Shown here piece after piece: positions 10,489 to 21,504 of a stretch of 64,000 nucleotides of DNA. The stretch spans positions 248,001 through 312,000 of the forward strand of contig QJPP01000860.1 in assembly GCA_003996215.1 (NCBI GenBank), in the 5' to 3' direction. Every line of letters starts with the position of its first letter. Position 1 is the first letter of the stretch. The notes below the pieces were generated by a model. That model was not told the DNA's origin and searched no databases. It worked only from the letters and a program-made list of their open reading frames with translations. A program made the translations under genes and the position numbers. Source of the DNA: Jaltomata sinuosa. Its lineage: Eukaryota > Streptophyta > Magnoliopsida > Solanales > Solanaceae.

Positions 10489-13270
10489 TGTAACACCTCA
10501 CCCATTTGATTGTTTAAATTGATTTGTACTTTTTGGTAAGACTAATAGGGCTTAATATGCTATGATAGATTTGTCATGAAGTATTCAGATCGCTCAATGG
10601 CCGTATGCTATGTTTTGAAGTTAAGCAAGTTGTGAAAAAAAGTAGGCAAAAATTATCGCAAATTACTTTTATATTTTTTTTTTTAAAATTTAGGTCAGAT
10701 ATCTCAAAGCTTTTCTCCCAATTTATAAAGAGCTAGAGAGACCACTATCTATCAACTTGAATTTCTACGAGTTTAGTTTCGAACATATTAAATCATTTTT
10801 CAATACGACTTAAGAATAAAGAGATATTTGTATTTTTTGAGATTGCACAAGCAGGCACGTGGGCTAGGTCCCTAGGTAAGTGGAAATATAAAGTCTCATC
10901 TGTTTCATTATATTTTATGTATAATTCATCCAAAATCTAGAAAAATTAGAGCTTGGAGCTCTAAAATACTCCATGGATCCTAGAGTTCTTTGGTCAAAAG
11001 CTTCAAAGAAGTTGCTCTACGTTGCGAGCCCGTCATTATGGTATGCTTTACCCTGTAAATTTTATGGTGTAATTCCGTTTGCATTTTGACAGTGGGGGTT
11101 TGATGGTGTACTATTTTTTTGGGTGGTATTTCAATCTTGAAATCAAGGTAAGACTCTCCTTTTATTTGTTCTAGCTTTGGTAAGATGCAGATAGTATTTT
11201 ATGGCAGCATTTTGTATCTTTTGTCATATTGTTATAACACTTCTTGTACTTCTTTGTTGATTTAGTTTACACCTTACTTTAGTGGTGTGGAGGTGCAATC
11301 CATATGGATTCATCAGGAGAAGGTGTGTTAAGTCTATCCTTTCTTAAGGGTATGGTTCCTTAGAGCCTAAGTAAAATATGACTAGTGTACTATAGACAAG
11401 CTGCCCATAGCCGTAGTTGTTGTGTTGATTGCTTGTGTAGGTATATAAATTCCTTGTAGGGACTCTTATTCTATAAATAATGACTCATATTAGACATGAT
11501 GTAGAAATTACTTGTATAGGTTGCTTGCAAATTATTTGTTCACCTTTTGAGCTACTTGGGTTTTTGTGATGCCCTCAGCCTACCAATTGCTTATAACATC
11601 TTTAGGACTGTGGTTGTATTCCCTTGAGGACCAGGGTTACGTATAAGCCTAGTCTCGTGAGGCCATCTTTATTTATATGTTGATTCAATTTTGTGAGGTC
11701 ATTATATGTGATGGGAGATATAGAAAGAACTATATTAAGTTATACAGAGCCTCTGAGTTGTTCATTTGTATACATATAGATGATGCACTCCATAGTTGTG
11801 CAGAGTCGATGGGGCCCTCAATTGTATATAATCTATTCACTTATAAACTATTCAGTTATAAAGTACTATTTAGAGAAGATTCTTACACAAAGGGTATTAC
11901 AGAGCCAAGCCTCTAGTCTATTCAGTTAGACAGTTATACAAATTGCCTTAGATGGCGAGACATAAATGTGGATCACCTAGAAGGCAAGACACAAATACAG
12001 AGCACCCAAAAAGGTGAGGCCTAGATCTACATCGCCCATAAGGATAGATGTAAAGCCTCTAGACTAGATAAATATACAGATAATCTAGAGACCTGACAGT
12101 AGTACAATCACTCTTTGGACTAGACAGTTATACAAATTGCCTACGGTACTAGAGGGTTGTCTGAAGGGGTATATATTGATTTGAACTATTGAGCTTTTGG
12201 CGAGCTCAAAAGGTTGATTTACCTTCTATTTGTACCCTGTTGAGCTTATGGGAGCTGAGTTACACTATTGTTTAATTATTATTGTATGAGTGGTGTCATT
12301 AGTTATTAGATTATGTTATAACTATCCTTGACTTTCCTCCCTAAGTACGTTCATTATTACATGATATCAGTTATTCAATTCTATTGAGTCGATTATGGAA
12401 TTAATGACATGTTATAAGGTTATGTGAAGAACATGTTCGTACATTAAGATCGCCCTCTGACTCCCTCTTTAAGTATTTATAGTGCCTTTGAGATTAGCCT
12501 CAATATTTCATAGATTTTGGAGCAGGTAGGTGTACTTATATAATCATTTCCTCCTTATATGTTCTTTCACATATAGTGTGTTACGACACCTTCTAAGTTA
12601 ATAAATCTCCTTGCATACTCCATACATTATTTTGTACTAATGCGTCAAACCTGAAGGAGATGCACTTATGCTTGCAGGTCATGATAAATAGGTATACACG
12701 CCTCCTTTATAGTGTTGCAAGTTCCAGCAGATTGGTCAGCTCCACTTCTTTTAAAATTGCCAAATTCAGAGGTTTGTTAGCATTTTCCTATAGATAGCTG
12801 AGGAGTAGGTCCTGGCCCTGTCCCGCCCAAGTACAGTACTATTAGAATCTTGTAGAATGAGGATTTTGTAGGTGTGCACTATTGGTCGTGTTGTCATTAT
12901 TACTTTTATACTATCAGTGTGACGGCCTTATCGACCATTAATATATATACAACCTTTTTGTAATTCTAGATATCTTGGTTGCCTCAACCTCCAAAATAGT
13001 AATCTTTGATTATAGATATCATTGTGGCCTCGATAGCTCACCTGTGGATTCACTCATATTTTGTTGTAAACTACTGGGTAGTTGAGATACTTACTTCATG
13101 ATTCTTTGATTGTGTCCTTGTCGGCCACGGCTTCTGATAAGCCTATACTTTTTTGTGTGTTTGCTAGTTATAGCTGGGGTGCACCAGTAGCGTACATGTA
13201 TCCCTGGGTTGGCTCAATATCAAGTGTGGCACCACATATAAGTTTAGCCTCCCGAGTTTAGAGCATGACA
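10489..13270 (+). repeat. TE-4 5' LTR (about 2.8 kb)
   Basis: Starts TGTAACACCTCA at 10489, directly against the broken TE-3 pol, and ends GAGCATGACA at 13270, followed 4 nt later by a primer site, so this is a 5' LTR on the plus strand. A splice-donor-like CAAG|GTAAGA lies at 11145-11152. The interior is AT-rich, with a split direct repeat at 11929-12143. No matching 3' LTR is seen in the window. Confidence 0.75.
11929..12143 (+). repeat. Split direct repeat in TE-4 LTR
   Basis: TAGACAGTTATACAAATTGC occurs at about 11930 and again at about 12123, enclosing about 170 bases rich in repeated GGCGAGAC/GGCAAGAC/GGTGAGGC words. It resembles a decayed tandem array in the U5 half of the LTR. Confidence 0.5.
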
Positions 13271-13274
13271 AACT

Positions 13275-13286
13275 TACTATCAGAGC
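13275..13286 (+). promoter_or_regulatory. tRNA-Met primer-binding site (TE-4)
   Basis: TACTATCAGAGC, two mismatches to TGGTATCAGAGC, 4 nt after the LTR end. GTAGAGTC follows at 13323. Confidence 0.75.
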
Positions 13287-13480
13287 AACAATGTATCCTA
13301 TGGAGTCTGAATACCATCTCTAGTAGAGTCTAGTTTATAAATATGTAATAACCCTCATAGGGATTTTTTTACTTTTGGTGTAGTCTGATAAACTTAATCC
13401 TCTTCATAGTTGTACTATTGTATTTGTGGTTTGCAGAAATAGATCGCATAGTTCCTGAGGTGGTTGGTTGAGAATTATAC
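13287..13480 (+). other. TE-4 leader, truncated
   Basis: Short stretch of untranslated leader with the GTAGAGTC box at 13323-13330. It runs without a visible boundary into another LTR; no gag start is seen. Confidence 0.5.
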
Positions 13481-15480
13481 AAGTTTCTCATTTTGGAAGG
13501 TTTAAAAGCTGATATGATTGAGTTTAGTCAATATATATAGAAGTGGAGCTCGTATAAAAATTCCATCAGCGCCATCAGCTCCGAAATATTGTGTTTGGGT
13601 TAGTAAGACTATTGGTTCGGGTTCGGGGATATTCAAATGAGTTTTGGAAGAGTTTTGAGTTTTGAATGCTGGAAACTTAAGAGAGTTGACCAAAGTCAAC
13701 ATTCAAGGTTAGAAAGGTTGTTTTCATGTAATGGTGATTCCACTAGGTCCATAGGGTTACTTTTGGTCTAGTTGAAGGTTTTTTTTGCTTCCCGAGGCAT
13801 TGGAATGAGTTTTGAGTTGTTATTTGGAAATTTAAAGGTTTCTATGTTAAGAGTTAACTTCGGTCAACATTGGTAAATATGATCTCGTTTGGGTGTTTTG
13901 ATGGTTCCATCAGGTCTGGAATGTATTTTAGAATTTGTTTTCACTATTGGTTTGCATTCGGGGGGTCTCAGATGAGTTTTGGGTACTCATTTGGAGTTTG
14001 GAAGTTTATTGTCATTGGGTTTTAATAGTTTCATCTAAATAAAATTAGCTCTATTTTGTGTTTGTATGATACCACTAGATCGGTATCGAAATCTTAGAAC
14101 TAACACAAAAAGAATCATCGTATTTTATGTTAGTATGAAGAAGTTATGCCATTTTTAGAGAAACATAAAATTACTGGTACTGGTATACCACCGGTGCGGA
14201 AGAGGGTCGCACTAGCATACCCGCAGGTGTGGGAATGGGCCTGCAGGTGTGGTGGGGTTGCAAGTGCGGCACATGGGGCATGGGTGTGTCACCGCTGAAG
14301 CAAAAATTGTCCCGCCATTACGGAAATCGCTGAGCTTAAGTCACTAATCACACCTATTTCATATTTTTGACATTTTTGGGAGCTAGGGAGCTCCGATTTA
14401 GGCAATATTTGATGCATTTTTTTTGTATAATCATGGGGTATGTGTATCTATCATCCTTTTATTTGTTTACAAGATGATGTTTTACGTTTTTCATAATATT
14501 TATTCACAAGTTTAGATTTGAAACCCCAAAATTTATGAAAGAAAAAGTTCTTAATTTTAGAATCAATTTGTTATGGGTTTTCATTGGTATTTCGAAACTA
14601 AGATCCTTGAAATATTGATAATTTTATTTTAGCATAAATTTATCCATTTTTCTCATTTCAAACAACATTTGAACTTGGAATTTTGAGGTTTTCTCGGGTA
14701 AAGTTAAAGTTTGATAAAATTATGATTTCAAGTTTCATTTTAACTTTATTTTCAATGTAATTTTATATTTGAGCTCTTTATACTGTGGGTAAACTAATTT
14801 TCCAATTAGTTTTCAGTTTTTCCCTTTCGAGCTTGGGTTTGACTTTTGCATTGAGTTTTTGGACCTGGTTTAGAATCTTAGATATATGGGTATTGTTGGA
14901 TTCATGTTTACACATAGGACTTATTTTTGATAGAGTGGTTGCATTCGAAGGCTCTTGGTAAAATAAAGGCTCAAGTGTGATTGGTTAGAGTTTTGTTGTT
15001 TGCCTTCAAGGTAGGTTAGGGCTTGAGTTTCTTCAGACTTTGCTTGAGTGAGAATTTATTGTGTAAAGAATGCTATGGGTTGGGTGAATTAGTAATTATC
15101 AAAGTTTTCGAGTTGAATCATTTTATTGTGATGGCCGTATGGGGGCTTGTAATGATCTTGTTAGTGAATTAGATGGAGGTTGATATTATTTTTGTTATAT
15201 GGAACATGGATTCTCATGTTGATATTGAGGTTGTAGACAATAGTGGTGATGTGATGATGATCCTGAGATTTCTGATATGGTGGTTATACCTGGTTCTTAT
15301 TCATTTTTGTGCTCATAAATATACATACATCTTATCGTTCATGAAAACAAGAAATTATTTGTTTTTTTGAAAGAAATGCCTTGAAAGGCTTATTTTATAT
15401 TTATATATATTTATATACATCGCTGTAGGCAAAGATCCAATAATAAGACCGTGGGCAAAGACCCGGGTTGTTTAATATTC

Positions 15481-15541
<61 letters not shown>

Positions 15542-16169
15542 TGTGGGCAAAGATCTGGCAATAAGACCATGGGCAAAGATCTGACTTGTTTACAATTTAT
15601 ATGTATATATATATATATATATCACCGTGGGAAAAGATCTGACAATAAGACCATGGGCAAAGATCCAGTTTATTTTATTTTAGGGCCTCGCGAGTCCCCG
15701 TGAGAGTATTTTGATAATAATTGGTCATTGCATATAATCCTATATCATTGCATTGCATTACCATTTGGATTATTATTTTGATTGAGATATGCTGTCTTAT
15801 TATTGATATTGAACTGCTGGAATTTTTCTGCGTACAGAGTTATTTTATTAATCTTTATTTGATATAGTAACTACTAAAGCTCGATTGGCCTATGATGCCT
15901 ACTGAGTATAAGTGGACCATACTCACCCCTACTTTCATACATCATTCTGATGCAGATTCAGGTACAAGTGGATCCCGCAACTAGAGTTCATGCTTTTTGA
16001 TATCTTCAAAGTTGTGGTGAGCTCCTGTGTTCAGAGGCTATCCCAGTTTCCTCTACTAATTATCTCTATTTTCTTTACTTAGTCAAACAGTGTTGCAGTA
16101 TTTGGTTAGCATATTCAGTACATAGATTCGCTCTTGTATTCGTGATAGCTGAGTCTTGGGATGCATTGG
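13481..16169 (+). repeat. TE-5 LTR fragment, truncated at both ends
   Basis: LTR-type sequence lacking the TG start and CA end. U3 words (ttgaccaaagtcaacattc, gattccactaggtcc) match the TE-6 style. It has a GC-rich block at about 14180-14330 with TGCGG and GGTGTGG words, a donor-like GGG|GTATGTG at 14435-14443, a compound minisatellite at 15419-15680, the GATGCCTACTGAGTA box at 15895, and the conserved second hairpin with GATTCAGG at 15937-15962. It is cut off by the TE-6 LTR at 16170. An open frame of 65 codons at 15173-15370 looks like chance. Confidence 0.65.
15419..15680 (+). repeat. Minisatellite with embedded (TA)n tracts
   Basis: Three copies of a unit beginning ATCNCYGTRGGCAAAGATC and continuing through ATAAGACCRTGGGCAAAGA. 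Copies 1 and 2 end in ATATG followed by a (TA)n tract: about 53 nt at 15486-15538 and 19 nt at 15604-15622. Copy 3 has none. Unit starts are near 15419, 15537 and 15621. Confidence 0.85.
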
Positions 16170-19100
16170 TGTAATGACCATTATGGTCAGTCCTGCATTT
16201 ACGTTTTCCTTGTACTATTAGATCTTGCTTGTAGCAGCCCTAAGCCATTTATGGCTTGCTGGAACTTGTGGTTCGGTGCCCTGGCCGTTCGTTTGTTCAT
16301 TATGGTCATTCCTCTATTTTAGAGCCTTAACCTAGGATATCATTGACTTTTGTCATAATTCTTGTCAAACTTGCTCGGAATCAAATTCTGACAAATCCAT
16401 TAGCTCCAGAGCATGGATTTTGGTCGGGGACTGGGAGATTTTTGTTTAGTTTTGTCTTGCATTTTGTGTTTTCTAGCCAGTTAAATTAGAAGTTTGACTT
16501 TGTCAACTTTAAGAGAAGACAACCTCGGATGGAAATTTTGACGGTGTTGTTAGCTCCAGAATGTCGACTTTGGGCTAGAGGGACCTTTGACTCGGGTCCT
16601 AAGGCTTCCAGACTCGTTTTAGGCCTTGGTGTTCCATTTTCAAAAAAGTTGGCCTAAAGTTGATTTTTGGGCGCAGGGCCCATTTTTCATTAAATCGACC
16701 TCCATTGAGATTTTTGTTAATTCTGTTCAGTCTAGAATGTCATTTTTAGTCGAATAACTTAGCTTATTTGTGTTCACGAGACCCCTGATTCATTCTTGGA
16801 GGTCCAATCGATGAAAATTCTGCCAAAGTTGGCATTGGGCCTGTGCTTTTGCTAATATGGCGCCAGGGCGTCGCCTACGCCGCGCCTATGCCTGGGTGCC
16901 GCACCTGCGTGCCTCTTAGCCCTTGGCAGCTAGTGCCCCTGCGGGTGCCAATGTGCTTGTAGTGTATGGCCACTGCTGCGCCAGTGCGCTTGCGCCTACA
17001 TGGCCGCTGGGGCGCCTGGGCATGGCAACTATAAAGCTGGCCCACTTTCTAAATTTCCAGCCTTATTTCTCATCTTCGCCATACGTTTTCACCATAGAAA
17101 TAAGCTCCAAAAGCCTTCATATTTCACCTGATCATTCCTTCACATTGCAGGATTATTTATTTCTGTTCCGTGCTTGTTCTTGGCTTCTTGAATTGGTAAG
17201 TTTCCTCGTTAGTTTACATTAAACTCTATTATTGTCCCTCTTTGATTTCACTTGATTTTTGGGCTGTTTGACCCTTCATTTATGGTCCATTTCCACTTAA
17301 TTTTGGAGCATGAACTCCCGGGGACATTGGGAACATTATGGAGTTTTTCATTTCCATCTTCGGGTAGCGAGGCCCACGGGCTCGCTTGTGACCCAAATTT
17401 TGACACGAATTTTGACCCAGCTATACTTTTAGCAATATGGGTATAGTTAGTCTTGTTTTAATTCATAGATTGCCTTATTGATTGTGTGATTGCATTTCAG
17501 AGCTTCTCGGAGCAGTTTGGGCTTGGACATTGTCATTCTAGCAGCTTATCATTAGACACAGGTAGGTTACAGTTTAACTCTTCCAGACTTTGCGTATATA
17601 TGATATAATTATACTAATTAGCATCCTTGGGTTGAGTTTATTAGCTTGGTACCCCAGAACTTGTTCGTTTCTTCATATCCATCTTATTTTTGCTCATATG
17701 GTTGTAGTATTTGTTATAGTTGGTAATATCACCTTTGTGGTATTGTGTGGCCTTGTATTTGACTCTGAACCATGGATGGTGGGTTATTTAGGAATGTCCG
17801 TGAGTCTAAGACATCAATATTATGATTGTAAAAATTGGATATTTATGTTGTAGAGCGATTGGAACTTGTGTAGGGCCAATAGGTTGATTGTGAGTCGTTG
17901 GGTTGTTGATTGTGTTTAAGCATGCAATTATCATGCATATAAAGAGATTTTCTAAATTATTTACTATGGTTTTGCCTTTGGGCCTACTATAAATGGTTTT
18001 CTGAACCTTGCATGTCCTCGATGGACCATTTTTGGTAAAAATGCTTATAAATAGCTTGGTACTTATTTTCATGGATCTTCTTCGGGTAAGGAAGAGTTAA
18101 AAAGATTATTTGTCATTGTTTTTCTACTTATACTAGATTCGGCTGAGCCAGAGTGCTAGAAATGGTTTACTACTAATTTTAAACCATATCAGACTCGGTC
18201 GAACTGAGCGTCAGACTTGTTTTCCTACTATTTTAGAATCGGTTGGGTCCAGTCACCCTCTTTGGGGTTTCAAGACTTGATACACCAATTTAGACCCGTA
18301 TAGGCTCTGGGCATGCATTTTAAGACTTGGGTTAGTGGTTTGGATTCGGATACACTCTGAACGATTATATTGAGATGATGAGATTTAGTATATGGTCGAG
18401 GACCTCCATAGACAATGCCGGTCCAGACTAAGGGCTACGTGCTGAGTATGGTGGAGAAGGGGTATACGGTGTAGTTGAGGTATATGAGCTGTGTCCTTCA
18501 ATGGATCCTACCTACTGGGCCCGTAGGCACTAAAGGAGGTACATATAGAGTTACTATTCCACTTGGTTTTCACTGTTGCATCATATCATTAATTTGTGTA
18601 AGATTCCACCCTTGTTTGCTATTTGCTGAGTGTACGCTCTAGTTGTATGGGATGCCAGAGGGTTTGTTTTCATTTGTATATGTTCCTCAGGTATTTGGGC
18701 GCCCCTTGGGATTGTAGGTAGACTTATTGTTATACTATCGCGTTCATGGTTATATTCAGGTTCTTATTTAATATTTCACATTTGGGAGTTGTGTTGTATA
18801 TACTTCTGGTTCACTTTATGGTTACACTTGGATTATTGGCTAATTATTCCTACTTTGAGAGTGTATTTTTGGCATGATTTAGTTGTTGGAATTGGGTCTC
18901 AAGCATGAGTTTGTTAACTTGTTTTCCTTCCTTCCCTTTTAACTTAAGGTTACCGTTATATTGCCTATTTTTATAAAACTCTCTCCTTTATATATATTGT
19001 TATTACAAGGACCCCAGGTGCATTCTTCTTTCCTTCACTTGTGTTTTGTGATGTATATTTCTAGTAGCTAGCCATATATGATTATTTTCTCCTTTTATTC

Positions 19101-19445
19101 CTTCTGTGCTAGCTTTTATGTACTTATCCATTTGCTTCGTTGACTATTTGTTTCATTTTTGCTATTTATTGCTTTTATGTCTTATATGCCCTCAGTCGGC
19201 CTATGATGCCTACTGAGTACCCATTGCTAAGCAATTGGTGCTCATACTACACTCTGCATCTTCCTGGTACAAATCCAGTGTGTGCCATCATCATTTATTC
19301 GTGGAGACTCGTGCGGGGTGATTTTGGACTATCTGAGGCTGAGGGTCAACTCTTGACAACCAGGACTTAGCTTTTTGCTCATCTTTTGTATCTTGTACTT
19401 AACCAGGACTTAACCAGGACAGAGTACATATTTACTTCGTGATTC
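16170..19445 (+). repeat. TE-6 5' LTR (about 3.3 kb, 3' end lost)
   Basis: Starts TGTAATGACC at 16170. Aligns by eye over its first 1.5 kb with the LTR at 20020 and further with 28803-29007. It has a GC-rich word block at about 16845-17025, TATA at 17030, donor-like TTG|GTAAGTTTCC at 17193-17204, a decayed tandem array of TCGG/GAGCC words at 18120-18400, and GATGCCTACTGAGTACC at 19205. The terminal few hundred bases and the primer site are missing: at about 19450 it joins directly to the end of pol. Confidence 0.75.
17030..17035 (+). promoter_or_regulatory. LTR TATA box (TE-6, 5' LTR)
   Basis: TATAAA right after the GC-rich block; the donor-like site is 166 bases downstream. Confidence 0.6.
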
Positions 19446-19454
19446 CTTAAACAA

Positions 19455-19995
19455 AGTTTGAGTAATTTAGCACAGATTTCGGGCAGCCCAGAGTAGGAAG
19501 AAAAGCTACTCTGATTGTAGACTTCGTGCCTTAGAGTTAAATATGGGTGACTTGGTATTTATACATGTATCGCCCATGAAGGGTGTGATGAGATTTGGTA
19601 GGCAGGTCAAGCTTAGCCCTATGTACATTGGGTCATATTAGATCCTTCATAGAGTTGGTAGTGTTACCTATATTCTAGCATTGCCTCTGATGTTTTAAGT
19701 TATGCAACCAGTTTTTCATGTATCGATGCTGAGGCGGTATGTTCAGATGAGTCACATGTGTTGTAGTGGAATTCGGTTCAGTAAGATGAGAGTTTGTCCT
19801 ATGTTGGGGAGCCAATTGCTATTCTAGCCAGAGATGTCAGGAGATTGAGGTTTAGAAAGATTCCAATTGTTTGGGTTCAGTGGAGGCACCGTATAGTTGA
19901 GGAGGATACCAGGGAGACCAAGAGAGAGATATAGGCTCAGTATCCACAGTTTTTTGAGCCTTCAGGTACTCCTTTGTTCTTGACTTTCGAGGATA
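19455..19995 (+). pseudogene. TE-6 pol C-terminal scrap (integrase end)
   Basis: The last part of a gypsy polyprotein. Seen: RAAQSRKKSYSD, MGDLVFIHVSPMKGVMRFG near 19555, LSPMYIGSY, QPVFHVSMLRRYVQ near 19705, EPIAILARDVRRLR near 19805 and VQWRHRIVEEDTRET near 19880, with stops near 19640 and elsewhere. Gag, protease, RT, RNase H and the integrase core are all absent, deleted between the 5' LTR and this scrap. The end of pol lies about 25 bases before the 3' LTR. Confidence 0.8.
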
Positions 19996-20019
19996 AAAGT
20001 CATTTTTAGTAGTGGATAA

Positions 20020-21504
20020 TGTAATGACCTTAAGTGACTCCCATATTTATGCTTTTCTTGTACTGTTAGAGATGACGTATAGCAGCCCTAAGTCATTTAT
20101 GGTTTGCTAGGACAGGTGGTTTTATGCCCTGGCCATTTGTTTGGTCTTTATGGTCATTCCCCAGTTTTAGAGCCTTAACTTTGGATATCATTGACTTTGG
20201 TCAACATTCTTGGAAAATGCACTCAGAATAGAATTTTGACAATTCCGTTATCTCTGGAGCATGGATTTTGGTCTAGATGGACCCTTGGTCGGGGTCGGGT
20301 GCTTTCCATTTAGTTTTGTCTTGCATTTTGTGTTTTCTAGCCAGTTGAACTTAAAAGTTTGACTTTGGTCAACTTTCAAAGAAGACAGCCTCCGATTGAA
20401 ATTCTGACAACGCTGTTCACTCTGAAATGTCGACTTTGGGCTAGAGGGACCTTTGGTTCATGTCCCGAGCCTTCCGAACTCATTTTAGGCCTTGGTGTTC
20501 CATTTTGGAAAAGTTGGCTTAAAGTTGTTTTTTGGGTATGGCACCCACTTTTCATTAAATCGACCTCCGTTGAGATTTTTGCCAATTCTGTTAAGTCTAG
20601 AATGCCATTTTTAGTTGAATAACTCAGCTCCTTTTTGTTTGCGAGACCTCAGATTCATTTTTAGTTGCTATTGCTGGTATGGCGCCAGGGCATTTCCTTG
20701 ACTGAGCCTACACGCGCTTGCCTGTGCCTGGGTTCCACTCTTGTGTGCTTTCCAATCCTCAGTAGCTACCTCCCTATGCATGCTAGCCCGCCTGCGGTGT
20801 GTCATCGCTGCTGCGCCTGCATGGCCGCTGGTGTGCCTGGGCGTGGATGCTATAAAGCTGGTGCTCTTCTAAATTTCCAGTCGTATTTCTCATCTTATCC
20901 ATATGCTTTCACCATTGAAACAAGCTCCAAAATCCTCTATTTTCACCTGATCATTCCTTGACATTAGAGGATTATTTTTTTCCGGTCCGTGGTCATTCTT
21001 GGCTTCTTTAATTGGTAAGTTTCCTAGTTAATTTCTGTTAAACTCCAGTATTTTCCCTCTTTGATTTCCCTTGATTTTTGGGCAGTGTGAACCTTCTTTT
21101 ATGGTTTGTTTCAACTTAACTACCGAGCATGAACTCCCGGGGACATGGGGCATATTGTGGTGTTTTTTGTTTCCGGCTTTGGGTTACAGGGCCCACGGGA
21201 TCGCTTGTGACAAGAATTTAGTCTTGTTTTAATGCGTGGATTGCCTTCTTGATTGTGTGGTTGCATTTTGGAGCTTCTTTGAGCAGTTCATGCTTGGACA
21301 TCCTCGTTCTAGTAGCTTATCATCGGACGATAGGTAGGTTAAGGTTTAACTCTTCCAGACTTTGTGTATATAGGGTATAATTTTACTAATTAGCATTCTT
21401 GGGTTGGGTTTATTAGCTTAGTACCCCAGATCTTATCCGTTCCTTCATATCCATCTTATTTTCACTCCCATGGTTGTAGTATTCATTGTAGTTGGTAATA
21501 TTAC
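20020..21504 (+). repeat. TE-6 3' LTR, first part (interrupted by TE-7)
   Basis: Starts TGTAATGACC at 20020 after AGTAGTGGATAA, a decayed purine tract. It matches 16170-17700 in order: GC-rich block at about 20680-20850, TATA at 20851, donor-like ATTG|GTAAGT at 21011-21019, AGGTAGGTTAAGG near 21330. It breaks at GGTAATATTAC (21504), where TE-7 begins, and resumes at 28798. Confidence 0.85.
20851..20856 (+). promoter_or_regulatory. LTR TATA box (TE-6, 3' LTR)
   Basis: TATAAA, equivalent to the one at 17030 in the paired LTR, with the same flanking GC-TATAAAGCTGG context. Confidence 0.6.

Noticed and set aside
16923..17222. 99-codon Ala-rich ORF
   Set aside because: It spans the GC-rich U3 block, TATA box and donor-like site of the TE-6 LTR; the equivalent frame in the partner LTR (20665-20961) is not conserved beyond the shared LTR sequence.
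17590..19370. Several 64-92 codon hydrophobic ORFs
   Set aside because: All fall in the U5 part of the TE-6 5' LTR and show no conserved residues.
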